A stretch of 6,396 nucleotides of DNA. Source: an uncultured Sphingomonadaceae bacterium (GTDB lineage Bacteria; Pseudomonadota; Alphaproteobacteria; Sphingomonadales; Sphingomonadaceae). Numbering within the stretch: the stretch's first letter is position 1; each line of letters starts with the position of its first letter. Below the pieces are notes generated by a model. It did not search any database, had not been told where the DNA came from, and saw only the letters and a list, made by a program, of their open reading frames with translations. The DNA lies in NCBI GenBank assembly GCA_938003725.1, contig CALKXX010000069.1:1-6396 (forward strand), in the 5' to 3' direction. The position numbers and the translations under genes are program-made. This document shows positions 1 through 5,577 of this stretch, piece by piece.

Positions 1-894
1 GAACATCTTGCCGAACAGCCAGAAAATGCCCGGAACATCGAACCACGGGATCCAATCGACATCCAGCGGCGGCAACCATCCGCCCCAGAACAAAATCGCG
101 TTGAGCGCGCACATCAGTAGGACATTGGCATATTCACCCAGCCAGAACAGCGCGAAGGACATCGACGAATATTCGGTTTGATAACCGGCAACCAGTTCAC
201 TTTCCGCTTCTGTAAGATCAAACGGATGCCGTGCGGTCTCCGCCATCGAAGCGATCAGGAACACCACCGCCATAGGGAACAATAGCGGGTTGAGGCCATA
301 GGCGTTAACGATGCCAAAAATATGCCCCTTTTGTGATGCGATAATATCTTGCAAGTTAAACGTGCCCGCAAACAGCACCACGGAAATCAGGATGAAGCCA
401 ATTGAGACTTCATAGCTAATCATCTGTGCCGCCGCCCGCATCGCCGAAAAAAACGGGTATTTTGAGTTACTTGCCCAACCGGCAATCACCACACCGTAAA
501 CGCCCAGCGAGCTAATCGCCAGAATGTACAGCAAGCCGATATTGATATTGGCGAGCACCATTTCTTCGCCAAACGGGATCACCGCCCAGGCGAGCAGTGC
601 AACGGTAAAGGTGATAATCGGAGCGATAAGGAACAAGCCCTTATTCGCCGCCGACGGTATGATCGTTTCCTGAAGAAACACCTTTATCCCGTCCGCAAAA
701 CTTTGCAGCAATCCGAACGGCCCGACGACATTCGGCCCCCGGCGCAGCGCCATCGCCGCCCAAATTTTGCGATCCACATAAATGATCATCGCCACGGCGA
801 GCATCAATGGAAATGCAATGAGCAGGATTAGCGTAAGCGTACCGACAAACCAGCCCGCCTCAAAACCCAAAAGAGATTGGAGATATTCGGTCAT
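1..894 (-). CDS. nuoH: NADH-quinone oxidoreductase subunit H (ND1 homologue), 3' end cut by window edge
   Basis: NuoH is the membrane subunit that joins the peripheral arm of complex I to the proton-pumping arm and builds the entrance of the quinone chamber with NuoD and NuoB in the inner membrane. The first 298 residues are present in one open frame; family members are usually about 340-350 long, so roughly 50 C-terminal residues lie outside. Visible hallmarks are the first helix (about residues 15-39), YVDRKIWAAMALRRGPNVVG (39-58), SYEVSIGF (160-167), and the conserved acidic loop ETARHPFDLTEAESELVAGY (219-238). Further hydrophobic segments lie near 86-106, 119-140, 163-178, 203-217 and 247-270. 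The ATG overlaps the nuoG stop by 4 nt (ATGA), and GGAGG lies 7 nt upstream inside the nuoG coding sequence, so translation is probably coupled to nuoG. Identification is secure. Confidence 0.97.
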   Translation of the reverse strand, partial: MTEYLQSLLGFEAGWFVGTLTLILLIAFPLMLAVAMIIYVDRKIWAAMALRRGPNVVGPFGLLQSFADGIKVFLQETIIPSAANKGLFLIAPIITFTVALLAWAVIPFGEEMVLANINIGLLYILAISSLGVYGVVIAGWASNSKYPFFSAMRAAAQMISYEVSIGFILISVVLFAGTFNLQDIIASQKGHIFGIVNAYGLNPLLFPMAVVFLIASMAETARHPFDLTEAESELVAGYQTEYSSMSFALFWLGEYANVLLMCALNAILFWGGWLPPLDVDWIPWFDVPGIFWLFGKMF

Positions 895-906
895 TCCGCC
901 GCCTCC
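891..906 (-). promoter_or_regulatory. nuoG/nuoH stop-start cassette with embedded ribosome binding site
   Basis: Read on the minus strand this is GGAGGCGGCGGAATGA: GGAGG, a 7-nt spacer, then ATG overlapping the nuoG TGA. It encodes the last residues of NuoG (EAAE) and starts nuoH at the same time. Nearly the same 16 bases recur at the end of nuoF and at the start of the 61-aa gene. Confidence 0.8.
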
Positions 907-2906
907 AACACTTCATCATCTGCATGGAGCAATTCGGCGGAGCAACGCTGCATCGTCGCACTGGCGCGCGCGATACTATTGGTCAGGTAGAAATCTTTGA
1001 TCGGGTGAACGCCCTGTCCTTTTGGTTTCTTGGGCAATCCTGTGGGCGGTTTCCATTCCAGAGCGACCAGACCTTCTTCGGCCAGTTCTGGATGATCTTT
1101 CGCCATTCTGGTGCGCAATTCTTCGAAATTATCAAATGGCAATGTCCTACCAATCACATCGGAAAGCGCTCGCAAGATGCTCCAATCTTCCCGTGCATCG
1201 CCCGGCGCAAAAATCGCCTTGGCCGAATGCTGTACGCGACCTTCCAAATTCACATAGGTACCGTTTTTCTCGGTATAGGCTGCACCCGGCATGATCACGT
1301 CAGCTGCATGCGCGCCTGCGTCACCATGGTGCCCGATATAGACTTTAAAGCTCTTCTCAAATTGTGCGTAATCCGTTTCATCCGCGCCCAAAGAGAACAG
1401 CAATTTCGGTTTCTTCGCAGCCAACGCCTTGATCCCGCCATCATAGGCGTAACCAAGTATCAAACCGCCAGTGCGTGACGCCCCGATATGCAGGACATTA
1501 AACCCGTTCCAGTCACGCCGCACCAGCTTGTAATCATTCGCCAGCTGCAAGGCCGCACCATGAGCACCCTCAACGCTCAGAGCGCCGCCGCCCAAAATCA
1601 ACGCCGGCTTTTCCGCGCCTTTAAGTGCATCAGTCACCGCCTTTGGCATTTTGCCGAGCAGGCTCATGTCATCACCCAGCCATTCCACCGGATAGGTGAG
1701 ATCAGCTTCTGGACCAACGCCGTAAACCTTCGCGCCGCGACTGCGAACAGCCTTGCGGATACGGGTATTGACCAGCGAGGCCTCCCAGCGCGGATTGGTT
1801 GAGACCAACACGATCACGTCGGCTTCTTCGATACCGGCGATAGTAGAATTGAAATTTACCGCCGCGAGATTGGACGTGTCATAGGAAAGGCCTGTCTGAC
1901 GACCCTCCAACAAGTCCGAGCGCATGGATTTCAGCAATCTCTTGGTTGCATACATAGTTTCGCAATCCACCAAGTCGCCTGCGATCGCAGCAACCGAGCT
2001 TCCGGCTTTTACATCGGCAATCGCCTGAAAAGCCTCATTCCAGCTTGCCGCTTCCAGCTTTCCATTGCGGCGTACATAGGGCTTGTCGAGGCGGCGTTTC
2101 ATCAAACCATCTACCGCATGGCGTGTTTTATCGGTCGCCCATTCCTCATTCACGTCATCATTGACACGGGGCAGCGCGCGCAAAACTTCGCGGCCGCGGG
2201 AATCAATACGGATATTGGTGCCAACGCCATCCATGACGTCGATGCCCAGCGTCTTGGTCAGCTCCCAGGGGCGCGCTTCAAACGCATAAGGCTTGCTGGT
2301 CAGCGCACCAACCGGGCACAGATCAACAACATTGCCTGAAAGCTCGCTTTGCACAGCGCCCTCCAGATAGGACGTAATCTGCATATTCTCTCCGCGACCA
2401 ATCGCGCCAATATCTTCAACGCCAGCGATTTCCTCGGCAAAACGGACGCAGCGGGTACAGTGGATGCAGCGGGTCATGACCGTCTTGACGATCGGTCCCA
2501 TATATTTCTCAGTAACCGCACGCTTATTCTCTTCGTAACGCGAGCCGCCTTTGCCATAGGCAATACTCTGATCCTGCAAGTCGCACTCGCCGCCCTGGTC
2601 ACAAATCGGACAGTCCAGCGGATGGTTGATCAGCAGAAATTCCATCACCCCTTCGCGCGCCTTCTTGACCATCTCGCTATCGGTGCGAATTTCCTGTCCT
2701 TCGGCGGCAGGTAGCGCACAAGACGCCTGCGGTTTCGGTGGTCCCGGCTTCACTTCAACCAGACACATCCGGCAATTGCCAGCAATGGACAGGCGTTCGT
2801 GGTAGCAGAAACGCGGAATTTCCTTGCCCGCCAGCTCCGCCGCCTGCAGCACGGTTGCGCCTTGTGGCACTTCGAGTTCAACGCCATCTACGGTGACTTT
2901 AGGCAT
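891..2906 (-). CDS. nuoG: NADH-quinone oxidoreductase subunit G, 671 aa
   Basis: NuoG is the large iron-sulfur subunit of the peripheral arm; it passes electrons from NuoE/NuoF toward the quinone site. The N-terminal ferredoxin domain has 2Fe-2S ligands C34, C45, C48 and C63. H95, C99, C102 and C108 form the His-Cys3 4Fe-4S site (NHPLDCPICDQGGEC), and C147, C150, C153 and C197 (CIHCTRC plus CPVGAL) the second 4Fe-4S site. From about residue 215 it continues as a molybdopterin-oxidoreductase-like domain that carries no molybdenum in complex I. The extra N7 cysteine set of E. coli-type NuoG is absent after residue 200, so this is the alphaproteobacterial/mitochondrial form. Length is normal. 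The ATG follows GGGAGG by 6 nt and overlaps the preceding small gene's TAA by one base (TAATG). The protein ends in EAAE, whose codons contain the nuoH ribosome binding site. Confidence 0.98.
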   Translation of the reverse strand: MPKVTVDGVELEVPQGATVLQAAELAGKEIPRFCYHERLSIAGNCRMCLVEVKPGPPKPQASCALPAAEGQEIRTDSEMVKKAREGVMEFLLINHPLDCPICDQGGECDLQDQSIAYGKGGSRYEENKRAVTEKYMGPIVKTVMTRCIHCTRCVRFAEEIAGVEDIGAIGRGENMQITSYLEGAVQSELSGNVVDLCPVGALTSKPYAFEARPWELTKTLGIDVMDGVGTNIRIDSRGREVLRALPRVNDDVNEEWATDKTRHAVDGLMKRRLDKPYVRRNGKLEAASWNEAFQAIADVKAGSSVAAIAGDLVDCETMYATKRLLKSMRSDLLEGRQTGLSYDTSNLAAVNFNSTIAGIEEADVIVLVSTNPRWEASLVNTRIRKAVRSRGAKVYGVGPEADLTYPVEWLGDDMSLLGKMPKAVTDALKGAEKPALILGGGALSVEGAHGAALQLANDYKLVRRDWNGFNVLHIGASRTGGLILGYAYDGGIKALAAKKPKLLFSLGADETDYAQFEKSFKVYIGHHGDAGAHAADVIMPGAAYTEKNGTYVNLEGRVQHSAKAIFAPGDAREDWSILRALSDVIGRTLPFDNFEELRTRMAKDHPELAEEGLVALEWKPPTGLPKKPKGQGVHPIKDFYLTNSIARASATMQRCSAELLHADDEVLEAAE

Positions 2907-3091
2907 TATACACCTCCCGCATCAGCTTGATATCCGCCGCTGCCCTTTTGATATTTCGACCGGTCTTTAACTTCCCAATTGTTGTTTGGTCCAGGCTGTT
3001 CAGGCCGATCGCCTTTAATCAAAAACGCTTTGACCAAAATGATCACAAGCGCCGCCATCCCTAATATCATCAATACCGAATAGATGCTCAC
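2906..3091 (-). CDS. small single-pass membrane protein between nuoF and nuoG, 61 aa
   Basis: I do not recognise a family. From the GTG start the product has one strongly hydrophobic segment at residues about 3-24 (IYSVLMILGMAALVIILVKA). A polar, Gly/Asn/Pro-rich tail of about 35 residues with several Lys/Arg follows. By the positive-inside rule the tail should be cytoplasmic, on the side of the complex I peripheral arm. The GTG at 3089-3091 is chosen because GGAGG lies 7 nt upstream; the in-frame ATG at 3136 would add 15 residues translated from the palindromic repeat. The stop TAA overlaps the nuoG ATG by one base, and the last codons contain the nuoG ribosome binding site GGGAGG, so the gene is locked to nuoG. 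An accessory or assembly role in complex I is an inference from position only. Confidence 0.75.
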   Translation of the reverse strand: MSIYSVLMILGMAALVIILVKAFLIKGDRPEQPGPNNNWEVKDRSKYQKGSGGYQADAGGV

Positions 3092-3103
3092 TCTGCCGCC
3101 TCC
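3078..3103. repeat. 26-nt imperfect direct repeat, copy A (61-aa gene start)
   Basis: This stretch matches 3194-3219 at 22 of 26 positions by hand alignment, and all four differences are transitions. It covers the ribosome binding site, start and first codons of the 61-aa gene. With copy B it brackets the palindromic repeat at 3106-3187, with only 2 and 6 bases between the repeats and the element. Confidence 0.7.
3088..3103 (-). promoter_or_regulatory. ribosome binding site and GTG start of the 61-aa gene
   Basis: Minus-strand GGAGGCGGCAGAGTGA gives GGAGG, 7 nt, then GTG. The overlapping TGA ends the frame that crosses the adjacent palindromic repeat. This site decides the GTG start over the upstream ATG inside the repeat. 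Confidence 0.65.
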
Positions 3104-3105
3104 TT

Positions 3106-3187
3106 CGTCATTGCGAGGCGCGCAGCGACAAGGCAATCCAGAGAGGTAAGCGACGCCCTGGATTGCTTCGCTTCGCTCACAATGACG
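3106..3187. repeat. REP/REPIN-like palindromic element (CGTCATTGCGAG type), copy 1, 82 bp
   Basis: Both ends read inward as CGTCATTG[C/T]GAG... and lead to a ...GCAATCCAG core, so the element is an inverted pair of about 30-35-nt arms around a short centre. It is the same family as the copy at 4644-4728. Such elements are dispersed, non-coding and usually intergenic; in mRNA they fold into long hairpins. It fills most of the 112 bases between the nuoF stop and the 61-aa gene. Established REPINs are moved by RAYT transposases; none is encoded in this window. Confidence 0.85.
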
Positions 3188-3193
3188 GTTTTG

Positions 3194-3219
3194 GAACAGA
3201 TATTCACTCCGCCGCCTCC
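3194..3219. repeat. 26-nt imperfect direct repeat, copy B (nuoF stop)
   Basis: Partner of 3078-3103. It covers the EAAE codons and stop of nuoF and the bases just after. A simple reading is that nuoF once overlapped the 61-aa gene directly at GTGA and that the element's arrival duplicated the junction, leaving one copy on each side. Confidence 0.7.
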
Positions 3220-4529
3220 ATCACGGGTTCAGCCGCATTATTCTCACGAATCCTTCGCTCCATCTCTGGACGGAAGTGACGGATCAATCCCTGAATCGGC
3301 CAAGCCGCCGCATCGCCAAGCGCGCAGATGGTATGACCTTCAACCTGTTTGGTGACTTCGTACAGCGTATCAATATCGCCGATGTCCGCATCGCCATCGC
3401 GCATTTTTTCCATCACGCGCCACATCCAGCCTGTACCTTCGCGGCATGGTGTGCATTGGCCGCATGACTCATGTTTGTAGAAATAGGCGAGCCTTGAAAT
3501 CGCGCGGACGATATCGGTAGATTTATCCATCACGATGACCGCCGCTGTGCCTAAGCCGGAGCCCAAGTCCTTGAGCCCGTCAAAGTCCATTGGCGCGTCC
3601 ATGATCTGCTCCGCCGGAACCAAAGGAACCGAAGAACCACCCGGAATAACCGCAAGTAGGTTATCCCAACCACCAGTAATACCGCCGCAATGCTTCTCGA
3701 TCATGTCTTTAAAAGGTATCGACATGGCTTCTTCAAATACAGCTGGCTTGTCGACATGGCCGGAAACTTGGAACAATTTCGTACCGTGATTGCCTTCACG
3801 GCCAAAGCTGGCAAACCAATCGCCACCGCGCCGCATGATTGTTGGCACGACCGCGATACTTTCAACATTGTTCACCGTTGTTGGGCAGCCATAGAGGCCA
3901 GCGCCAGCAGGAAATGGCGGCTTCAGGCGCGGTTGCCCCTTCTTGCCTTCCAGACTTTCGATCATCGCGGTTTCTTCGCCGCAGATGTACGCACCTGCAC
4001 CACGATGGACGAAGACATCAAAATCATAGCCGGACTTGGCGGCGTTTTTCCCGATCAAACCCGCGTCATAGGCTTCCTTGACGGCGGCCTCCATGACCTT
4101 GGCTTCCATGATATATTCGCCGCGAATGTAGATATAGGCCGCACGCGCACGCATCGCGAAACCGGCAATCAGCGCGCCTTCGATCAACTTGTGCGGATCG
4201 TTGCGCAGGATCTCGCGGTCTTTACAGCTACCCGGCTCGGATTCATCGGCGTTGATGACGAGGAAGCTCGGCCGCGGATTGCCCTGACTGTCGGTCGGTG
4301 CTTCTTTGGGCATGAAGGACCATTTCAGACCAGTCGGAAAACCAGCACCGCCACGACCACGCAGGCCGGATGCTTTGATCTCCTCAATAATCTTGTCATT
4401 GCCGAGTTTAATAAACTTCGCGGTTTCGTCCCAATCACCGCGCTTTTTAGCAGCTTTCAGACCATAGTCCTGAAAACCATAGACATTGGTAAAGATACGA
4501 TCTTTGTCCTGAAGGAAATCAAAGCCCAT
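3204..4529 (-). CDS. nuoF: NADH-quinone oxidoreductase subunit F, 441 aa
   Basis: NuoF is the NADH-oxidising flavoprotein of complex I, at the tip of the cytoplasmic arm. NADH reduces FMN, and electrons leave through a 4Fe-4S cluster (N3). The nucleotide-binding glycine motif GRGGAGFPTG is at residues 58-67, followed by NADESEPGSCKDR (93-105) and GAGAYICGEETAMIESLEG (177-195). The cluster ligands are C356, C359 and C362 in ESCGQCTPCREG plus C402 in HTICALGD. The length is typical and the frame is intact. The ATG overlaps the stop of the upstream 30-aa ORF by one base (TAATG), with a GGAAGGA ribosome binding site inside that ORF. The C-terminal EAAE codons contain a GGAGG that would serve the next start, so nuoF is probably coupled at both ends. 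Confidence 0.98.
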   Translation of the reverse strand: MGFDFLQDKDRIFTNVYGFQDYGLKAAKKRGDWDETAKFIKLGNDKIIEEIKASGLRGRGGAGFPTGLKWSFMPKEAPTDSQGNPRPSFLVINADESEPGSCKDREILRNDPHKLIEGALIAGFAMRARAAYIYIRGEYIMEAKVMEAAVKEAYDAGLIGKNAAKSGYDFDVFVHRGAGAYICGEETAMIESLEGKKGQPRLKPPFPAGAGLYGCPTTVNNVESIAVVPTIMRRGGDWFASFGREGNHGTKLFQVSGHVDKPAVFEEAMSIPFKDMIEKHCGGITGGWDNLLAVIPGGSSVPLVPAEQIMDAPMDFDGLKDLGSGLGTAAVIVMDKSTDIVRAISRLAYFYKHESCGQCTPCREGTGWMWRVMEKMRDGDADIGDIDTLYEVTKQVEGHTICALGDAAAWPIQGLIRHFRPEMERRIRENNAAEPVMEAAE

Positions 4530-4621
4530 TACTTTTTCCTTCCACGGTTCCAGATTCCACCGACCACGCCGATGATAATAACGGCAAGGCCAACCCAGCC
4601 AGCATATCCGTCGAGCAGCAT
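4529..4621 (-). CDS. 30-aa single-pass membrane ORF between nuoE and nuoF
   Basis: I do not recognise a family. The ORF encodes MLLDGYAG, a hydrophobic core WVGLAVIIIGVVGGIW (residues 9-24) and a basic end NRGRKK. This is a minimal transmembrane helix with a predicted cytoplasmic C-terminus. Its TAA overlaps the nuoF ATG (TAATG), and its lysine codons form the nuoF ribosome binding site. GGGAGG lies 11 nt before the ATG, which is long. A GTG at 4624-4626 is better spaced (6 nt) but opens another frame of 35 residues that runs 11 nt into nuoF and is less helix-like. I prefer the 30-aa frame for its clean membrane segment, basic anchor and stop-start overlap. A small accessory or assembly protein of complex I is possible (inference). 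Confidence 0.55.
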   Translation of the reverse strand: MLLDGYAGWVGLAVIIIGVVGGIWNRGRKK

Positions 4622-4625
4622 GGCA

Positions 4626-4745
4626 CTAGTATCCTCCCAGACTCGTCATTGCGAGCGAAGCGATGCAATCCGGGGCTTCGCGTATATCCGCTCTGGATCG
4701 CGGTGTCGCTGCGCTCCTCGCGATGACGATTTGATGACCGTCCAT
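4626..4745 (-). other. open frame crossing palindromic element 2 (39 codons plus stop)
   Basis: An ATG that overlaps the nuoE stop by one base (TGATG), with AAGGAG 5 nt upstream, opens a frame through the element. It ends at TAG, four bases before the ATG of the 30-aa ORF. Its final codons carry the GGGAGG that would serve that ORF. Like the frame over element 1 it has exactly 39 codons. No function is proposed for the peptide; it may simply keep translation continuous. Confidence 0.3.
4644..4728. repeat. REP/REPIN-like palindromic element (CGTCATTGCGAG type), copy 2, 85 bp
   Basis: One arm begins CGTCATTGCGAGCGAAGCGA and leads to GCAATCCG. The other arm, read inward on the minus strand, begins CGTCATCGCGAGGAGCGCAG and leads to GATCCAGAG. 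It is the same family as 3106-3187 but diverged, so the two are not a recent local duplication. It occupies most of the 123 bases between the nuoE stop and the 30-aa ORF. Confidence 0.85.
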
Positions 4746-5407
4746 CACCACTCCTTCCGATAGTCATGGTTCGCATCGACCATCTCGAGCAAATTTGTTG
4801 GACCACCTTCCGTTTCGCTGGTCTTGCGGCCGATTTGTGAGCCGACCGGAATTTCTTTGCCCGCGGCCAAATCTTCCAGAATCCGCGTCATAATATCGTA
4901 ATCAAGATCTTCGTAATTATCGTCGTTAATCTGGACCATTGGCGCGTTGGAACAATTGCCCATACATTCAACCTCGGTCAGCGTGAATAGCCCGTCGGGC
5001 GTCGTCTTTCCTTTGGCCATGCCTTTGTTTTTACAGGCCGCCATCACATCATCGCTACCGCGCAGCATGCACGGCGTAGTGCCGCAAACCTGCACATGGT
5101 AACGGCCAACCGGCGCCAAATTATACATCGTATAGAAAGTCGCGACTTCGTAAGTCCGCATATAGGGCATATCGAGATATTCAGCGACATATTCGATCAC
5201 CGGAACCGGCAGCCAGCCCTGTGTTTTGGTGTCTTCACCAACCTGACGCTGGGCCAGATCAAGCAGCGCCATCACTGCGGATTTCTGGCGGCCTTCCGGA
5301 TATTTGGCGATTTGCCACTTGGCCAGTTTTTCATTTTCCGGCGTGAAAGCAAAGTCACCCCATTTGGCGCGGGTTTCGATCTCGTCTGGAATTGCTGCTT
5401 CGACCAT
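4745..5407 (-). CDS. nuoE: NADH-quinone oxidoreductase subunit E, 220 aa
   Basis: NuoE is the 24-kDa-type subunit that pairs with NuoF in the NADH dehydrogenase module and holds the 2Fe-2S cluster N1a in a thioredoxin-like fold. The ligands are C108 and C113 (VCGTTPCMLRG) and C148 and C152 (EVECMGNCSNAP). The helical N-terminal part includes VMALLDLAQRQ (45-55) and the conserved YEVATFYTMYNLAPVG (86-101). The length is normal for alphaproteobacteria. The chosen ATG has GAAGGGAG 9 nt upstream and overlaps the stop of the preceding frame (TGATG). A diverged second copy of its first 14 codons lies 170 nt upstream at 5533-5577, on the far side of a palindromic repeat. The conserved body of the protein is intact, and only the copy at 5407 leads into it. 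Confidence 0.97.
   Translation of the reverse strand: MVEAAIPDEIETRAKWGDFAFTPENEKLAKWQIAKYPEGRQKSAVMALLDLAQRQVGEDTKTQGWLPVPVIEYVAEYLDMPYMRTYEVATFYTMYNLAPVGRYHVQVCGTTPCMLRGSDDVMAACKNKGMAKGKTTPDGLFTLTEVECMGNCSNAPMVQINDDNYEDLDYDIMTRILEDLAAGKEIPVGSQIGRKTSETEGGPTNLLEMVDANHDYRKEW
5366..5407 (-). repeat. imperfect direct repeat, downstream copy (true nuoE start)
   Basis: These first 14 nuoE codons (MVEAAIPDEIETRA) match 5533-5577 at 33 of 42 aligned positions with one 3-nt gap, by hand alignment; the last 14 bases of the repeat are identical. Three of the differing codons are synonymous, so both copies look like coding sequence. Confidence 0.75.
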
Positions 5408-5430
5408 CAGAGCGCGCTCCCTTCAACAGC

Positions 5431-5527
5431 CGTCACCCCGGCGAAGGCCGGGGCCCAGTCCGAAAAATGCAAAGCCGCTACGCGACGTTCTTCATGGGCT
5501 GGATACCGGCCTTCGCCGGTATGACCG
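5431..5527. repeat. REPIN-like palindromic element (CCGGCGAAGGCCGG type), 97 bp
   Basis: Two inverted arms each contain a small hairpin: CCCCGGC-GAAG-GCCGGGG at one end and, read from the other end, TACCGGC-GAAG-GCCGGTA. Each leads to a CCAG core, and the outermost bases are GTCA on both sides. The two arms differ at paired stem positions (CC/GG against TA/TA), so the stem is preserved by compensating changes. This is a different family from the other two elements in the window. It separates the two copies of the nuoE start. Confidence 0.88.
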
Positions 5528-5532
5528 GAAAG

Positions 5533-5577
5533 GGCGCGGGTTTCGAGTTCGTCGGGGATGTTGGGTGCTTCAGCCAT
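5533..5577 (-). repeat. imperfect direct repeat, upstream copy (severed nuoE start)
   Basis: Partner of 5366-5407, encoding MAEAPNIPDELETRA. Similarity begins at the ATG; the bases before it belong to the preceding gene and do not match the region before the real nuoE start. Confidence 0.7.

Larger units (their letters stand above)
3088..3207 (-). other. open frame crossing palindromic element 1 (39 codons plus stop)
   Basis: A GTG that overlaps the nuoF TGA (GTGA) opens a frame that runs through the whole element. It ends ...MTKEAAE with a TGA overlapping the GTG of the 61-aa gene. GGAGG lies 7 nt before the first GTG. The last four codons re-create the EAAE end of NuoF. It is unlikely to make a functional protein; its possible value is to carry ribosomes across the hairpin. 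Low confidence as a translated gene. Confidence 0.3.
5407..5577 (-). pseudogene. duplicated nuoE 5' end read through into palindromic element 3 (56 aa)
   Basis: The frame starts MAEAPNIPDELETRA, a clear relative of the NuoE N-terminus, then runs through the palindromic repeat (residues such as GHTGEGRYP and DWAPAFAGVT are the usual translation of that repeat). It stops at a TGA overlapping the real nuoE ATG by one base. Its own ATG overlaps the stop of the upstream gene by 8 nt (ATGGCTGA), with only a weak GGGG upstream. It has no cluster ligands and cannot be a working NuoE. I read it as the severed original start of nuoE, or a duplicate of it, left behind when the element arrived. It may still be translated as a bridge between genes. 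Confidence 0.5.

Noticed and set aside
924..2714. Several plus-strand frames of 68-184 codons opposite nuoG
   Set aside because: All lie antisense to conserved nuoG codons and show no family features or supporting ribosome binding sites.
3106..3187. Palindromic element 1 as a rho-independent terminator after nuoF
   Set aside because: There is a long stem but no T-run on the coding strand after it, and the operon continues with the 61-aa gene and nuoG.
3690..4763. 357-codon plus-strand frame opposite nuoF
   Set aside because: Antisense shadow of a strongly conserved gene; no recognisable domain, and it includes the translated palindromic repeat.
4519..4806. 95-codon minus-strand frame overlapping nuoE, element 2 and nuoF
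   Set aside because: It is the common HREERSD...AIQ-type translation of the palindromic repeat and overlaps conserved ends of nuoE and nuoF in the wrong frame. Only the short GTG 4626 sub-frame is kept as an alternative to the 30-aa ORF.
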